A DNA stretch of 64,000 nt from Diaporthe sp. PMI_573. Taxonomy: Eukaryota > Ascomycota > Sordariomycetes > Diaporthales > Diaporthaceae. Below, in pieces: positions 12,022-22,999 of this stretch. Both the position numbers and the translations under genes were made by a program. The first letter of the stretch is position 1. Each line of letters starts with the position of its first letter. Under the pieces are notes generated by a model. It had not been told where the DNA came from. It searched no databases and was given only the letters and a program-made list of their open reading frames with translations. The stretch is from NCBI GenBank assembly GCA_021399435.1, contig JAJTUP010000010.1, positions 1,054,001 to 1,118,000 on the forward strand, in the 5' to 3' direction.

Positions 12022-13140
12022 TCAAACAGACCAGAACGATCCACTCCGGTCCGCCCGGCCCGCGAAACCATACCCATGTGCCAGCCCACCGCCGATCGCG
12101 ACCGCGACGCCCCTGCCGAGGTTTCCCACCACGGACCCGACCCGGCCGCCGAGGCTGTCGTCCCGGGATGTTGGCCTGCTGCCCTGCGCTGAAGTGTGGC
12201 CACTGCTGGTGCTCGCACTCCTCCTGGTGTCCGCGATGGACCGGGGGCCAGAGTGGTTGTCGCGCCGCCAGAGCAGGGTGCTCGAGTAGCTGCTCCTTCT
12301 GCTGTGGTTGAAGAAGGTGGTGGGCCGCGACGTCTGGCTCGACGATCGGCTCAATGACCGGCTAAGTCGCGCCTTCGGGCTCCCTCGTGATGGTTGCGGG
12401 GGCTGGCTGTCTACGATCCTCCCTCGTGTCGCGGCTAGGGCGTCGGCGGGGATGTCGGCTGGAATGCCTGGGTGCTCGTTGGCGATGCTGGAGTGGCAGA
12501 AGTTGCAGGTATAGGAGGTGCTGGGCCTTTTCTCCTCGTATGGGTCGGCTTGTGACTGATTAATGTGTTTCGGGGAGATGGGCTCGCTGTCCTGTCTTGG
12601 GCGGCCGTATTTCATGGTAGTCGTGGTGGTAATGCTGTCGGTGCCATGAATCGACGCTGGCTGGTCGAAGCGAAAGCGCTCGTCCAGCGCCATCATTGTA
12701 CGGAATGTCACCCCCCTCGCGTACTCGGCCGCCTTCTCCTCGTCTTCCTTCCCAAAGTCTGGCCCGCGCTCCAGCGCCGCGAGCTTCTCCCACATGAAGC
12801 AGCCTATCTCGTCGTACAGCACCGGGATGCGGACCATCTTGCGGCACTGCCTCGTGCCCTCCGACTTTGACAGCCTGCCCAGCTGCCGGAGCTCGGCCAT
12901 GGTGTGCGGGCAGTCGATCCGGATGAGCGATAGGTGGTCTTCCCAGTGCCCTTGCTCGCGGATGGTGGTCTTGATCCATTCTGTCGCGTCCTCGGCGGTG
13001 CCGCCCTCCCCGGGGGTTTCGAACTGGAATTCCTCATTTTCTTCGGGGGTGGGTGCGAGAGGTTGGCTTTTCTTGTGGTGTTGGAGGAACTCGGGGCGAG
13101 GGAGGGAGAGTTTGAGGTGGAGTCTTGTGTTGGCGGCCAT
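12022..13140 (-). CDS. Fungal protein of unknown function
   Basis: A single-exon gene of 372 residues, not recognised as a named family. The open frame extends upstream to 13182, but only from a TTG; the first ATG is at 13140 (MAANTRLHLKLSLP), which I take as the start. The N-terminal half is acidic and folded-looking (EWIKTTIREQGHWEDH, RQCRKMVRIPVLYDEIGCFMWEKLAALE, TFRTMMALDERFRFD). The middle holds YTCNFCHSS, a single CxxC that could be a half zinc site. The C-terminal third is Ser/Arg/Thr-rich and low in complexity, ending in a Gly-rich stretch (GRGVAVAIGGGLAHGYGF). No signal peptide or clear membrane segment is seen. Codon use is like that of the flanking genes. Its function is not inferred. 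Confidence 0.75.
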   Translation of the reverse strand: MAANTRLHLKLSLPRPEFLQHHKKSQPLAPTPEENEEFQFETPGEGGTAEDATEWIKTTIREQGHWEDHLSLIRIDCPHTMAELRQLGRLSKSEGTRQCRKMVRIPVLYDEIGCFMWEKLAALERGPDFGKEDEEKAAEYARGVTFRTMMALDERFRFDQPASIHGTDSITTTTTMKYGRPRQDSEPISPKHINQSQADPYEEKRPSTSYTCNFCHSSIANEHPGIPADIPADALAATRGRIVDSQPPQPSRGSPKARLSRSLSRSSSQTSRPTTFFNHSRRSSYSSTLLWRRDNHSGPRSIADTRRSASTSSGHTSAQGSRPTSRDDSLGGRVGSVVGNLGRGVAVAIGGGLAHGYGFAGRADRSGSFWSV

Positions 13141-15250
13141 GGTGATGATGATGGTTGGCCTCTTGATTGCAGGCGACGGCAAAGTTTGGATTTCAAGCTG
13201 GACCTAGCAGGTCAACAGCTTGGAGTCAATTTGAAAAATCGGTTGAAATCGGCCAAGTATTATTCAAAATCTATGACCACAAACAATCCTTTGTGGGTAG
13301 TGACCGAAATAATGTGGTGCTGAAAGACCTGACTTAGCTCCTGGCTTGATTGCAGCAAACGTCTTTGATGTCTTGCAGAATGGGACGTCCAGGCCTCTGC
13401 GCCCCTGTCCATTCCTCTTTGACAGGGGAGTCCGCGTGTTAAATGACTTTATGGTCTTGGTCCTGCACAATTAGGAGGTGCGGTATGGTGTGTGTTCCCG
13501 TCCCGTTGTTATGGAGTCTCCGAAGCGGCTGAGTCTTGGGGGCTGGTTCTATAAGCTCGTCGATCCCGCCGTGGTCATTGCGAATACCTTGCGTCTCACG
13601 ACCCTGAACCACCCTCTCGGTTTTGTCCCCACGTGGGCAGACCGGCAATTGTTTCAAACTAAAGCGAGCCTTGCCTACATGCAGTTCGTCTGCTCGACCA
13701 GAAGCCTAGTGGTGGGCGGGAGAATGTTGCCACACGCGGCATTGGGTGTCCGAGCCCACCCAAGTGCCGCTGTCGCCATGGAGTTGCCGTCTAAGACAGC
13801 TAGAGAGGAGCTATCGCGGTCACACGAGGCGCGGCTACCAAATTCCAAGAAACGCCGGCATCGATTGGCTGACGCTTGGACCGTGATTCAGCCCGGCTGC
13901 CCTGAAGAGACACTGATTCCAGACAGAGCCAAGTGCATCGATCGTCCCTAATAGTGGGTCTCACGTGGATGTTTGAGGCTGCGGCTGAGGAGCGGTACAG
14001 AGATAGTCCTGCGATTGGGCCTCGTGCTTTGTCCGCGCTAGGACCGAGGCGCATATCCGTCGGTATATACTTGGATCGAAGACTTCGACTAACACGACCC
14101 CTTCGGACGAGCAGCCATAGTATGGACAACACGTAAGGGACTCAGTCTCGGCTTACTCAAGAAAATGACATGTGGCCGCCTCGTTACGGAATCTTCACTG
14201 AGACCGTCGAGGATTCTGTCTCGGTGCTATTCATATCAGTCGAGTCTGCCCCCTACCATAACAGCTCACCCTATCTAACTTTGACTTCGTTCTATGGCCT
14301 GGCGTGATGGAGCTCATTGCGGGTCCCTCCATCGGGGCCACGCTTTCCATGGTATCAAGATTAACGGCTTCAACTCCTCGTAATTGAATTCAAGGTCCGC
14401 CAACTCACTGCCAGTGCGCATGCATTTCATGGTACGGCAATGTATTCGTAATCAGTATGTGAGTATGGCTGGTTGGAGGACGGGTGGTCGTCGGAAACGC
14501 GGATTTATCTCATGTTGCTACTAGGTGTATGGTTCCAGCACCTTGACGATTTCCTCAAAATGGATACCTACCTAGGTAGACCATACCAGTCGTTTATTTC
14601 ATAGAACCACTGAATCCGACTCAGAAGCAAATTATTTCAGATTGTCTGATCGAGTGAATGCTCATGTCTGACTGCAGATGCATTCGTATTTGAAACGGTT
14701 CAACAAGGAGTCTTTGGCACAAATGCTTGGCCCAAACTGACGTATCTATCCCTATCTTGCCCTTATTCTTTATGTCTCCTTTCTGCTCTGTCTGTCTTCC
14801 TCCCGAATGTCACTCAAAAGGGGCTGCGTGGACTATTTTGAGATGTGCGGAACCTAGCCCCCCGAACCCCAGGGGCAAAGATACCATTCATCCTGAGCCA
14901 TGCGGAAAATTTGCAAGCTGGCGCCACATGCTTCAATGTTCGGGCTCAAACTTGCGAGTAATGACGGGCCATGAGCGCTTTTGGCGTCAAATTTGACGGA
15001 ACACCTTCCCCATGGGACTCGATGCGGTTGGATCAAGCTTTTTGACCCCCCTTAGATCGGCCTGGCTGCAGGGCAATCTGGAAGCACGTCTTGAGTTCCC
15101 GGGGGCTACCAAATGCTTTGTCTCACGTGCGATGCAAGGACGCGAGTATCATATAAATAGACCAATGCTCCAGATCCTCATGTTGTTGCAGATCATGATT
15201 GACAGCGTCGAAGCTTGCTGGAGTCTCGTAGACCAACCAGAGACCCAACA
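13141..15250. other. Intergenic between the divergent 12-kb gene and CBM1 gene
   Basis: About 2.1 kb with no supported gene. It should hold both promoters, since the flanking genes diverge. Short open frames at 13264-14136 overlap on both strands and lack protein-like composition. 14140-14720 is AT-richer and has only very short frames. Confidence 0.4.
15152..15159 (+). promoter_or_regulatory. TATA box of the CBM1 gene
   Basis: TATAAATA lies 99 bp upstream of the ATG at 15251, a usual distance in filamentous fungi for a transcription start about 30-40 bp downstream of the box. Confidence 0.5.
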
Positions 15251-16259
15251 ATGGGATTTTCGATTGTCATTCTGGCCTCTCTGGCCCTGGGAGCAGCAGC
15301 TCAGAGCACCGCCGGTGCCTATGGGCAATGCAAGTCTCGTCTCGAAAGCTGATGTGCGAGAAATAGGTTTACTGACTTTTCACAGGTGGTGGCATTGGCT
15401 ATACAGGACCAAGCGCTTGTGGCTCAGGATATAGTTGTACTACCTATAAGTTAGACCCCGACGGAAGTGAGACGCGTTCGGTAGAAATTGGGACTGACAC
15501 CCGGTGAAAAGCGCCTATTATGCCCAATGCTATCCAGGAGCCACTACATCCTCAGCTGCACCAAGTACCAGCACGGCCGCGTCAAGCTCACGCCCAGCTT
15601 CCACAACCTCAAGCCGCGCGAGCACGACGACCGTGAGCACCTCAAGGTCAACAACGACCCTCACGACCTCGGCCACAAGCACAGCCGGCTCAGGCTCCAG
15701 CCCAGGGACGCCCACGACCCTCCTGTCGGGCTGGTACTGGATCCGCGGCGTCGAGTCGCCCTACTTCCACAGCTACCTGCAGGCCCTCCCCACGGCGCGG
15801 GCCGGCACCGCCCTGCTGGACAGCTACCTGACGGCCGGGCAGTTCAACATCATCGACGGGCAGCTCGTCTACAACACCGGGTCCGGCACCGCCGCGCCGC
15901 TCTACCTGAACGTCGAGGACCCGGCGGACAAGACGCAGCGGGCCCTCGCGACCACGTTCGAGACCACCAAGAACACGTACGGCACGTTCGCCTTCTCCGG
16001 CGACACTGTCACCTGGACGGACCCGGATGTGGTGCGGCCCAACACTGCGGCGTTCTATGTGTGCCCTGGCACGTCTGCCTCGGGCGAGAATGCGCTTTAT
16101 ATCAATACTGGGGCGTACTTGTACCAGACACCTAGCGGGTGCTATGATGTTGATGTAAGTTGGCTCGGGCGGTATTCAGTGGCGGAGAAGCAACTAAAAA
16201 ATATCGCTGACTTGTGGAAACAGATACATTATTACGGAGGATCGACAGCGAATCTCTGA
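15251..16259 (+). CDS. Secreted CBM1 (cellulose-binding) protein with unrecognised C-terminal domain
   Basis: A 273-residue secreted protein in four exons: 15251-15329, 15386-15449, 15512-16154 and 16224-16259. Intron 1 (15330-15385) starts with GC (GCAAGT) and ends CTGAC..CACAG. Intron 2 is 15450-15511 and intron 3 is 16155-16223. The joined frame is exact. A signal peptide (MGFSIVILASLALGAAAQ) precedes a complete CBM1 at about residues 23-55 with four cysteines (C27, C38, C44, C54) and aromatic Y24, Y50 and Y51. CBM1 binds crystalline cellulose or chitin. A Ser/Thr-rich linker (about 60-110) leads to a domain of about 160 residues (SGWYWIRGVESPYFHSYLQA .. GQFNIIDGQLV .. PSGCYDVD). I do not recognise this domain as any glycosidase, LPMO or esterase. 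The CBM1 is split by two introns. The role is inferred to be at plant or fungal cell walls. Confidence 0.85.
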
Positions 16260-17028
16260 TGGTTACTATCACCAATCTCCAGCCACTCGAGCCTCATAGT
16301 TATGTAGTGAATTGAAAACAACTCACTTTTGATGCACACTTGCGATGTTGTGTCTGCGAAGCGTATTCACAAAGATGACCCTGTCCGTCAAGTCTCTAAG
16401 CAGAGAATATCACATTATCTTTGCTACCCAGCTTGACAGATTCTGTAGTCAGATGAGCCCACAATCTTGCAGCCAGCTTGGTCGCTGAAGAGCGACGAAG
16501 GAGCAGAAAAGCCGGTCACATCTGTCTTCAAGCAATTGCAAAGAGAAACAGGCACTGATTGATAAAGCATTGGCTGCTTGAGATGCTCTAATCAACAATC
16601 AATAACATGTGATCCTATGAAGGTTTGAGTCCGTTCAATTTAATCATCCGCTCTATTCTTGGCCATCTACCAACACTCCTGACCTTTCCCTATCCGTCTA
16701 CCTTGCAAATATCATATCCATAAGCCAGCATTGAAGCGCTTCATCTCTACGGAATAAGGGACAAATGACATTCATGACTACCTTCACAATTCCACTGCGC
16801 AAGGTGATCGCTGTTTGGGACTATGGCACATCGCACATAGTGACGAGGATGACTGCGAACCGTGGATGGGCGCAAGTTTGTGGCGGCAATTGTGCACATG
16901 CTGCCATGTGCAGTGACATTCAACATGTGCAGGCTGCAAGTCCAGAAATAGACCCCAAAATCGTCGGTTGCGATGTCAACGTCAACAACCCACTTAGGAA
17001 AGTCTTCTTTCACAGCCCATCATGCCAA
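16260..17028. other. Convergent 3' region between the CBM1 gene and GMP synthase
   Basis: No supported gene. AT-rich 3' flank of both convergent genes; only short, overlapping, unrecognisable frames are present. Confidence 0.4.
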
Positions 17029-19454
17029 TCACTCCAACTCGATAGTTCCTGCAGGGCCATTAGTAAATTGCGAATTTGATGTCGGCCTGTATGCACATAC
17101 CAGGAGGCTTGCTCGTAATGTCGTAAGTCACGCGAGAGACACCGACAACCTCGTTCACAATTCTCCGCGCGGCTTGCTTCAGGAAATCGAAACTGAACTC
17201 ATAGGGTTCGGCAGTCATGAAGTTGACTGATGCGACAGCGCGAAGGATAACGATGTAACCTGTATATCAAAATTAGCTCCCTGCCGCCTTCAAAGGAATG
17301 TACCCGAGAGGCGACATACCGTAGACACGATCGTCACCCATGACTCCAACAGCTCTGTTGGTGTCAAGGCCGGCGTAGGCCTGAGCGATCTACATTCACA
17401 GAGTCAGCAGGTGTTGCAAAATTACGCGATTTCGAGTATTGGACTTACCTCGTCGTAGATGCCCGCCTCCTTAATCATGGAGATGAAGATGTTGTCGGCC
17501 TTCTGTACGATCTCAACTCGCTCGGGCGTGACGTCTCCGATGATCCTGATCGCAATACCCGGTCCTGGGAAGGGGTGGCGCATGACCAGTTCCTCCGGGA
17601 TACCCAATTGACGGCCAAAGCCCCGAACTTCGTCCTTGAAGAGCTCCCTCAGGGGCTCGATCAACTTGAGACCTTGCTGTGATTGTTCAAATTAGGTGGA
17701 TGCCACATATACAAGAACTCTAGGGAATCACTCACGCCGTTCATCATGCGAGCCGGGAGGCCGCCCACATTGTGGTGTGCTATATCTAATGTCAGCATAC
17801 GTGTACTTGTATAGTCGCCTGAGATAGAATTGGACCCAAGAGCCAAAGCCTCCTAGGGTGTCGAGTTCGCAAAAATTGATGATCGGCATGCTTACTCTTG
17901 ATGGTTGCCGAGTTTGAGCCCGGTCTGAAGCTCAGAGACTCGATGACGTCTGGGTAAAGAGTACCTTGGACGAAAAACTCCACCTTGCCGGCGTTGGGTG
18001 TGTTCTCGGCCGCCTTTTCGATCCTGATAGCCTCCTCCTCGAACAACTCGATGAAGAGGTTACCGATGATCTTTCGCTTCGTCTCGGGCTCGCTGACGCC
18101 CTTGAGTCTCTCAAGGAATATCGCCGATCCGTCGATGACGGTCAAGTTGATACCGAGATGTTCTTGGAGCGTCTCCTTGACCTGTTTGCTTTCGTTGAGA
18201 CGCATCACACCGTTATCCACGAGAACGGCGTGGAATCTGTCGCCTGATTTCACATTAGCATGCACTCGCAAACTTCGTGAAGCTGACTGCTGCAAAACTT
18301 ACCAATAGCTTCTCGCATGAGCCGGGCTACTACTGTGCTGTCGACACCGCCGGAGACGGCGCCAATGACCTGGGCTTTGTCACCGACTTGCTGGCGGATA
18401 CGTTCGATCGCGTGCTGGATGAAGTCGCTCATGACCCAATGCTGACGAGCTTTGCAGATGTCGACGGCAAAGTTCTTGAGAACTTCTCCTCCGCGGGGAG
18501 TGTGCGAGACTTCGGGGTGGAATTGAATACCTGTAGAGGTTCCGGTCAGATTATCTTGGAAAGGCCACAAAAAGTTAAGCCGTCATGCCGGCAAGTACCT
18601 ACCATAAATTGGCTTGGTCTGGTGGGCAATTCCAGCGTACTCCGAATTCTTCGAGCTGGCGATCCTGAGAAAATCCTTGGGCAACCGAACCAGTTTGTCA
18701 AAGTGGCTCATGTAGACTGTTCACATGTCAGATTGATGTCTTTCTTCTACACGAAGGACTCTGAAGTCCTCTGGACGTGGAAATGACTTACCATGCATTG
18801 TGTCTCCTAGACCCTTGAAGAGTTGGTTGATGTGATCAGAGCTGCCATCTTGGTAGATGTTCAGATCCTTTTGCCAGTAAATTAGCACCTCTCTTACTGA
18901 ATTCCAGTTTACCCAGGGGACTTGAGCTGAGACAGGCATACCGTGTGACCATATTCCTGGTTCTCGCCCGGGGCGACGTTCTCGGCGCTTGACAGCCAGG
19001 CGATCTCCTGACAACCGTAACAGATTCCAAGGATTGGCACTCCCAGATCAAAGAATGCAGGATCGACGTCTTTCGCCCAGTTAGTTCATGAGCCTCCGAA
19101 CGCGACCAAACGAAACTTACGAGGAGCGCCCTGGTCCTTTACGGATGCAGGTCCTGGACAAGCATCAGTAACAGCCCTCGCGAAGCAGGTCAATTGTGCT
19201 TGCCTCCGCTGAAGATAATTCCCTTGGGCTTCCAGTTCAACTCCGAGGCCTTGGTTGGACCTGGCAGAACCTCACAGAAGACATTGAGCGATCTGAGACC
19301 CCTGAGAATCAGGTGTGATGTCTGGCTTCCAAAGTCCAGGAGCAAGATGGTCTGTAGAGCCCAGAGTTAGTGTTGGATGCATTTGACTGTTTGCAAGGTG
19401 ACTCACATCAAAGATCTCACGGGGCGGCCTGGCCGCATTGTCAACGCCAGCCAT
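17029..19454 (-). CDS. GUA1: GMP synthase (glutamine-hydrolysing)
   Basis: Converts XMP, ATP and glutamine to GMP, the last step of guanylate synthesis in the cytosol; 547 residues. Thirteen exons were read: 19454-19407, 19351-19204, 19153-19121, 19069-18942, 18867-18792, 18716-18603, 18530-18303, 18243-17896, 17779-17736, 17676-17449, 17389-17320, 17259-17101 and 17048-17029. They total 1644 nt in frame. The class I amidotransferase domain has DFGSQ, the nucleophile in GICYGCQE and the His/Glu pair in GIQFHPEV. The ATP-pyrophosphatase domain has SGGVDST. The C-terminal dimerisation domain includes [16 protein letters not shown] and the terminal TSKPPGTIELE. The intron at 19154-19203 begins with GC (GCAAGC). 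Twelve introns of 50-116 bp is dense. The start [16 protein letters not shown] leads straight into the family core. Confidence 0.96.
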
Positions 19455-20659
19455 TTCGGACTGGTTTTTGGAGAACAGCGACAAGACAACACTGGCAATG
19501 TAAGAAGGAGATCAAGATGACCAAGTCTTGGCAGAAAAGATACGGGTGTGATGCCTGATCAGGTAGGAAGGCGTCGCGGTTTCGCAGAAAATTTAGAGCA
19601 TCTTCGCTCGATCGGGATGCAGGGGTGGGGCGAACGGGGCGGATCGGACTTGCATTTAAGTTAATCCGCCACGTGCCAGCCAAGCATCAGCGCAGACTGC
19701 AGACTGTCTCGCATTGGGGAGGGCGAGCCAGGCTTCACCTGAGTCGTACAGATACAAGATTCGATGCAACCACTATTTGAGATTCTTATCTGGGTGAAAA
19801 TCGACGTGCTGATATCAGAGGACTCCGACGCGATGGAGGGGCATTGAACGTTGCGACCGCGCTGTTTTCACGCGTCACTTGCATGTGACAGTAACCTCTG
19901 ATTGGCTCCTAGTCTAATAACGCTGTTCGGGTTGGGACCTCAGGGGTTCCCAGCATGGGACATGCAGTTTTGGCAGGTCACTCCTGGATAGAGCAACATG
20001 ACTTCCCGTCATGTCCGCCATGTTTGCTAGTCTATCTAGGATCAGAATGACTGGGAGATCGGTTTTGTGGAAATGTCGGCAAGCCTCATTCATGCGCAGA
20101 CCTGTTGTTGGACAACTGTTCGCTTATCTATAGCAATATATCCACACCATGTGGTCTGCACCTATCCATGTCAGCCAAGACCCTTGCACCAGAAGCACCC
20201 CGTCTCAGGGGCTCAGACCTCCAATCTTGACCTCACCTCACCGCTATGATGGGTTTTCATCACCTTGGTATGCGATGATATACAAGGCCTGAGTTCACCA
20301 TGGTGGTCCAGCGTAATTCTGGGATCAAGTGGGGTGTGATCCCCGACTCGGGTCTAGCTATTCAGTTGTTCTCAGACTGTTTTGGCCGGATTAACGGTCG
20401 AACCTCACCACAGGAAGGTATCATCCAAATCACCTCCCATCCTGGTACCCTTGCGCAGGCCCGAACTTTTGAGTCGCCTCTATAGAGAACAGTGCTGCCT
20501 ATGATTTTGTAATGTTTTCGCCGACGCCCTGTCCATCCAAATCTTCCACCAGGACAGGGGGGATTCAGCAGCCAGAACAAGCAAGACGTGAAAGCAGCCT
20601 TCCAGGATACACAATTTGTCCCCTGGAATCACACTTGGTCCATTGCAACATGTGGCCCT
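19455..20659. other. Intergenic upstream of GMP synthase
   Basis: About 1.2 kb. The first few hundred bases are the promoter and leader of the minus-strand GMP synthase gene. Beyond about 19750 I see no gene, only short unrecognisable frames. Confidence 0.4.
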
Positions 20660-21480
20660 GAATGCTTCACTGCCCCCGTGTTGGTCTTGGTGTCGAAACA
20701 AAGTGATTGTTGACTGCTGATATCTCGCCAGAAGGGACTTCTCGTCGCACCTCGGCCAGACCGTGGCGACCGATTGCTTTGGGCCCATTCAATACGAAAT
20801 TAGGAACCCACGACGGCGTGTCAAATACCCATTTCGATTCTTGATCAAAACAATTCGAATGTCGGAGGTACTCTAAGCAACCTTCTTGTCGCACCAGGGC
20901 CAATGTTGTCTCTTTATAGTCACCTCACAAGTGTCGCGTGAATAGTCAATTTCGATTTGGTGGCGGATCTCGGGGAAAAAGCAGCTATGCAATCTAAATA
21001 TATAGTCTGATTCATCATGACGTCCCTTGGGACACACATTTGGATCCATGTGTCGAGGTTTTTACCCTTGAAGTCGGTGCCAGGCCATAACGTTAAGCAG
21101 GTCTTCTCGAATCTCTTCACCAAATACTCAAAATCTTTCGTCGCTGGGTGACTCCTTTGGTTATTTTTGGAAGTCTGAGAAAGTACTCTAGAATACTAAA
21201 GGAGACTGATCTGGAGGGAGTGATCAACGTTGCTCGCTGAGAATACATCACTTCTTGGGCTGTCCACACTCTGTGCCAATACTGCAAGTTGAGGCTGTTT
21301 CTCATGTATGCCGTATGGAAGCTCTCGATGTGTTCGTCCATAAAACATTAGACTATGTGTACCATTGCTCCTTGATAGATAATAGAAGGCTCCGGCCTGG
21401 TTTTATATCCAATCAGCTTGTCAAAATTAGTCATGATTGTGATGAATTGATGCGGGCCATGGAGAACGCCCGAGTAAGTT
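20660..21480 (-). pseudogene. Decayed HET-like gene fragment
   Basis: Several minus-strand open segments in different frames carry pieces resembling heterokaryon-incompatibility (HET) proteins. YWHRVWTAQEV (21240-21280 region) matches the usual YW.R.W..QE segment after the HET core, and LEYLRHSNC .. TPSWVPNF (20790-20870) matches the common LPSWVPDW segment. Stops and frame changes lie between the pieces, and the HET-core motif WIDA.CINQ is missing. The region is A/T-richer than the neighbouring genes. This is best read as a truncated, inactivated copy. RIP mutation is possible but not demonstrated. It is not continuous with the intact HET gene at 50-52 kb. Confidence 0.42.
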
Positions 21481-22999
21481 TGTGTTTGCAAGTGCGGGCC
21501 AGCTGAAAATGTCCCAGAGTCTCTTTACGATAATTTTGAGAGAACCCAGGGCGACTTGCGTTGAGAGGCTACCTAGCTAGCTACATCAGTGGCTCATAGG
21601 TTAAGAGTTGGAACATTTCCGTGTTGAGCTCTCGAGCCAACTGCGGTGCTTCCAGTCTGCACTTTGGACAAACAGCGTTGGGGAAAAGAGCAATCAGACA
21701 GAGAGGATGATAACGACGCGTATGTGCGCGGCCCAATGGTTTTGAAAATAACGAATCAACGTACTCTTAGGACGCCCAACAGGTACGCCTACGGCTATGC
21801 AATGGTGCCCTGAGACGCGATTGATGCCTGGGTATAACCACTGAAGAGACGCATGCATACAATCTGCAAGGATTCCGAAACATTTGCCTGCATATACACA
21901 TAATCTTCACTACTTTGGGAAGAGGTATGTTTACCTCACACTTTTGCCATGCCAGTGCCGTCTACGGATCTTCATCGAAAGTCTAGAGCAGCCTGCCTCC
22001 TTTTTTCTGTCCATTGTACTTTCCGTAGCAGTCATCAGAAAAGAATACTGAGGGATTAACTGACGCAATCATATACTCAGAGAGTGGAGTACATGGGGTC
22101 TGTGACCGCACGACACTTACATGCCGCTAAAATCCAGTCCGAGGGATTGGAAATCACTGGCCTTTTTACTTTGGGACTAACGGGAGCTTGATTTGCTAGC
22201 AGTAGTCAAGCTCGTGCCAGGATCTTTGCCCGTTTCACACCGAATCACTGGCCTCACAGGCAGTGGACAATCCCCTACACGCTGTGCATAGGGCTGATGT
22301 GTACAAATCAGACGTTGCTCGGCTGTGTTCGGGAACCTAATATTGGAATAAACTTTATTCAAAACTGGGTAATTGTCTACTACAACCGGGCGAGCTCTGG
22401 GTGGTCAGTATCAGTAATATACCCAAGTTATACGTCGGTATGTGGGGTCTCTCTCGCTACGATTTCTCCGCGATGACTCCGTCAGCATTGCGGGGGCAAG
22501 GGGCAAGGGAGGAGTCGACCCCTTTAGACCTCCTTCGTCCCCCGCAAATGGTGGCTCCTCCGGCCTCGGTCCGCCGGTAGAGCACCTAACAAGCTTTCCG
22601 CCACCCGCCCCTAAGCTTCCTTGGCTTTAGCGAGTCGACCTACGTCTACACTACACGAGTCGCCCGAATCCCCAGTCATCTACTGTGTACCCGCCCCTTG
22701 GAGCCACTCATTCCGCCGGGAGCCAATGCTGCGTCATCTTCTCGTACCTAACGGTTGTAAACAACTCATGGCTTATTGCCCCCCTCCCCTCAGTCCGGCA
22801 TATGTTTTGTGTATAATATGCAGACTTCTTGTCCAAGCTCCATGCATTCTCCTCAAGCTCCCCTGATACCACCTGCCCGGCTTCCCCACGACTTGTAGAC
22901 CATCAAACCTAGAAGCTTTGATGAGCAGCAGTCATCGGCAACAGTGAGCAGCCGCCCGGCACAAAAGCATATCTCACTCCTCGTATTCCCACATCCAAA
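21481..22999. other. Intergenic, promoter side of the DAL5-type transporter
   Basis: No supported gene. 21500-22400 is AT-rich and featureless. 22490-22590 is GC-rich with CGG/CCG triplets (CTCCGGCCTCGGTCCGCCGG) that could serve Zn2Cys6 regulators, about 450 bp before the transporter ATG. This is a suggestion only. Confidence 0.35.

Noticed and set aside
13141..13182. Upstream extension of the 12-kb gene beginning with TTG
   Set aside because: Non-ATG start; the ATG at 13140 is the natural initiation codon.
19399..19405. TGACTCA at the first donor site of GMP synthase
   Set aside because: Overlaps the splice donor GTGAGTCA, so the match is explained by the donor consensus.
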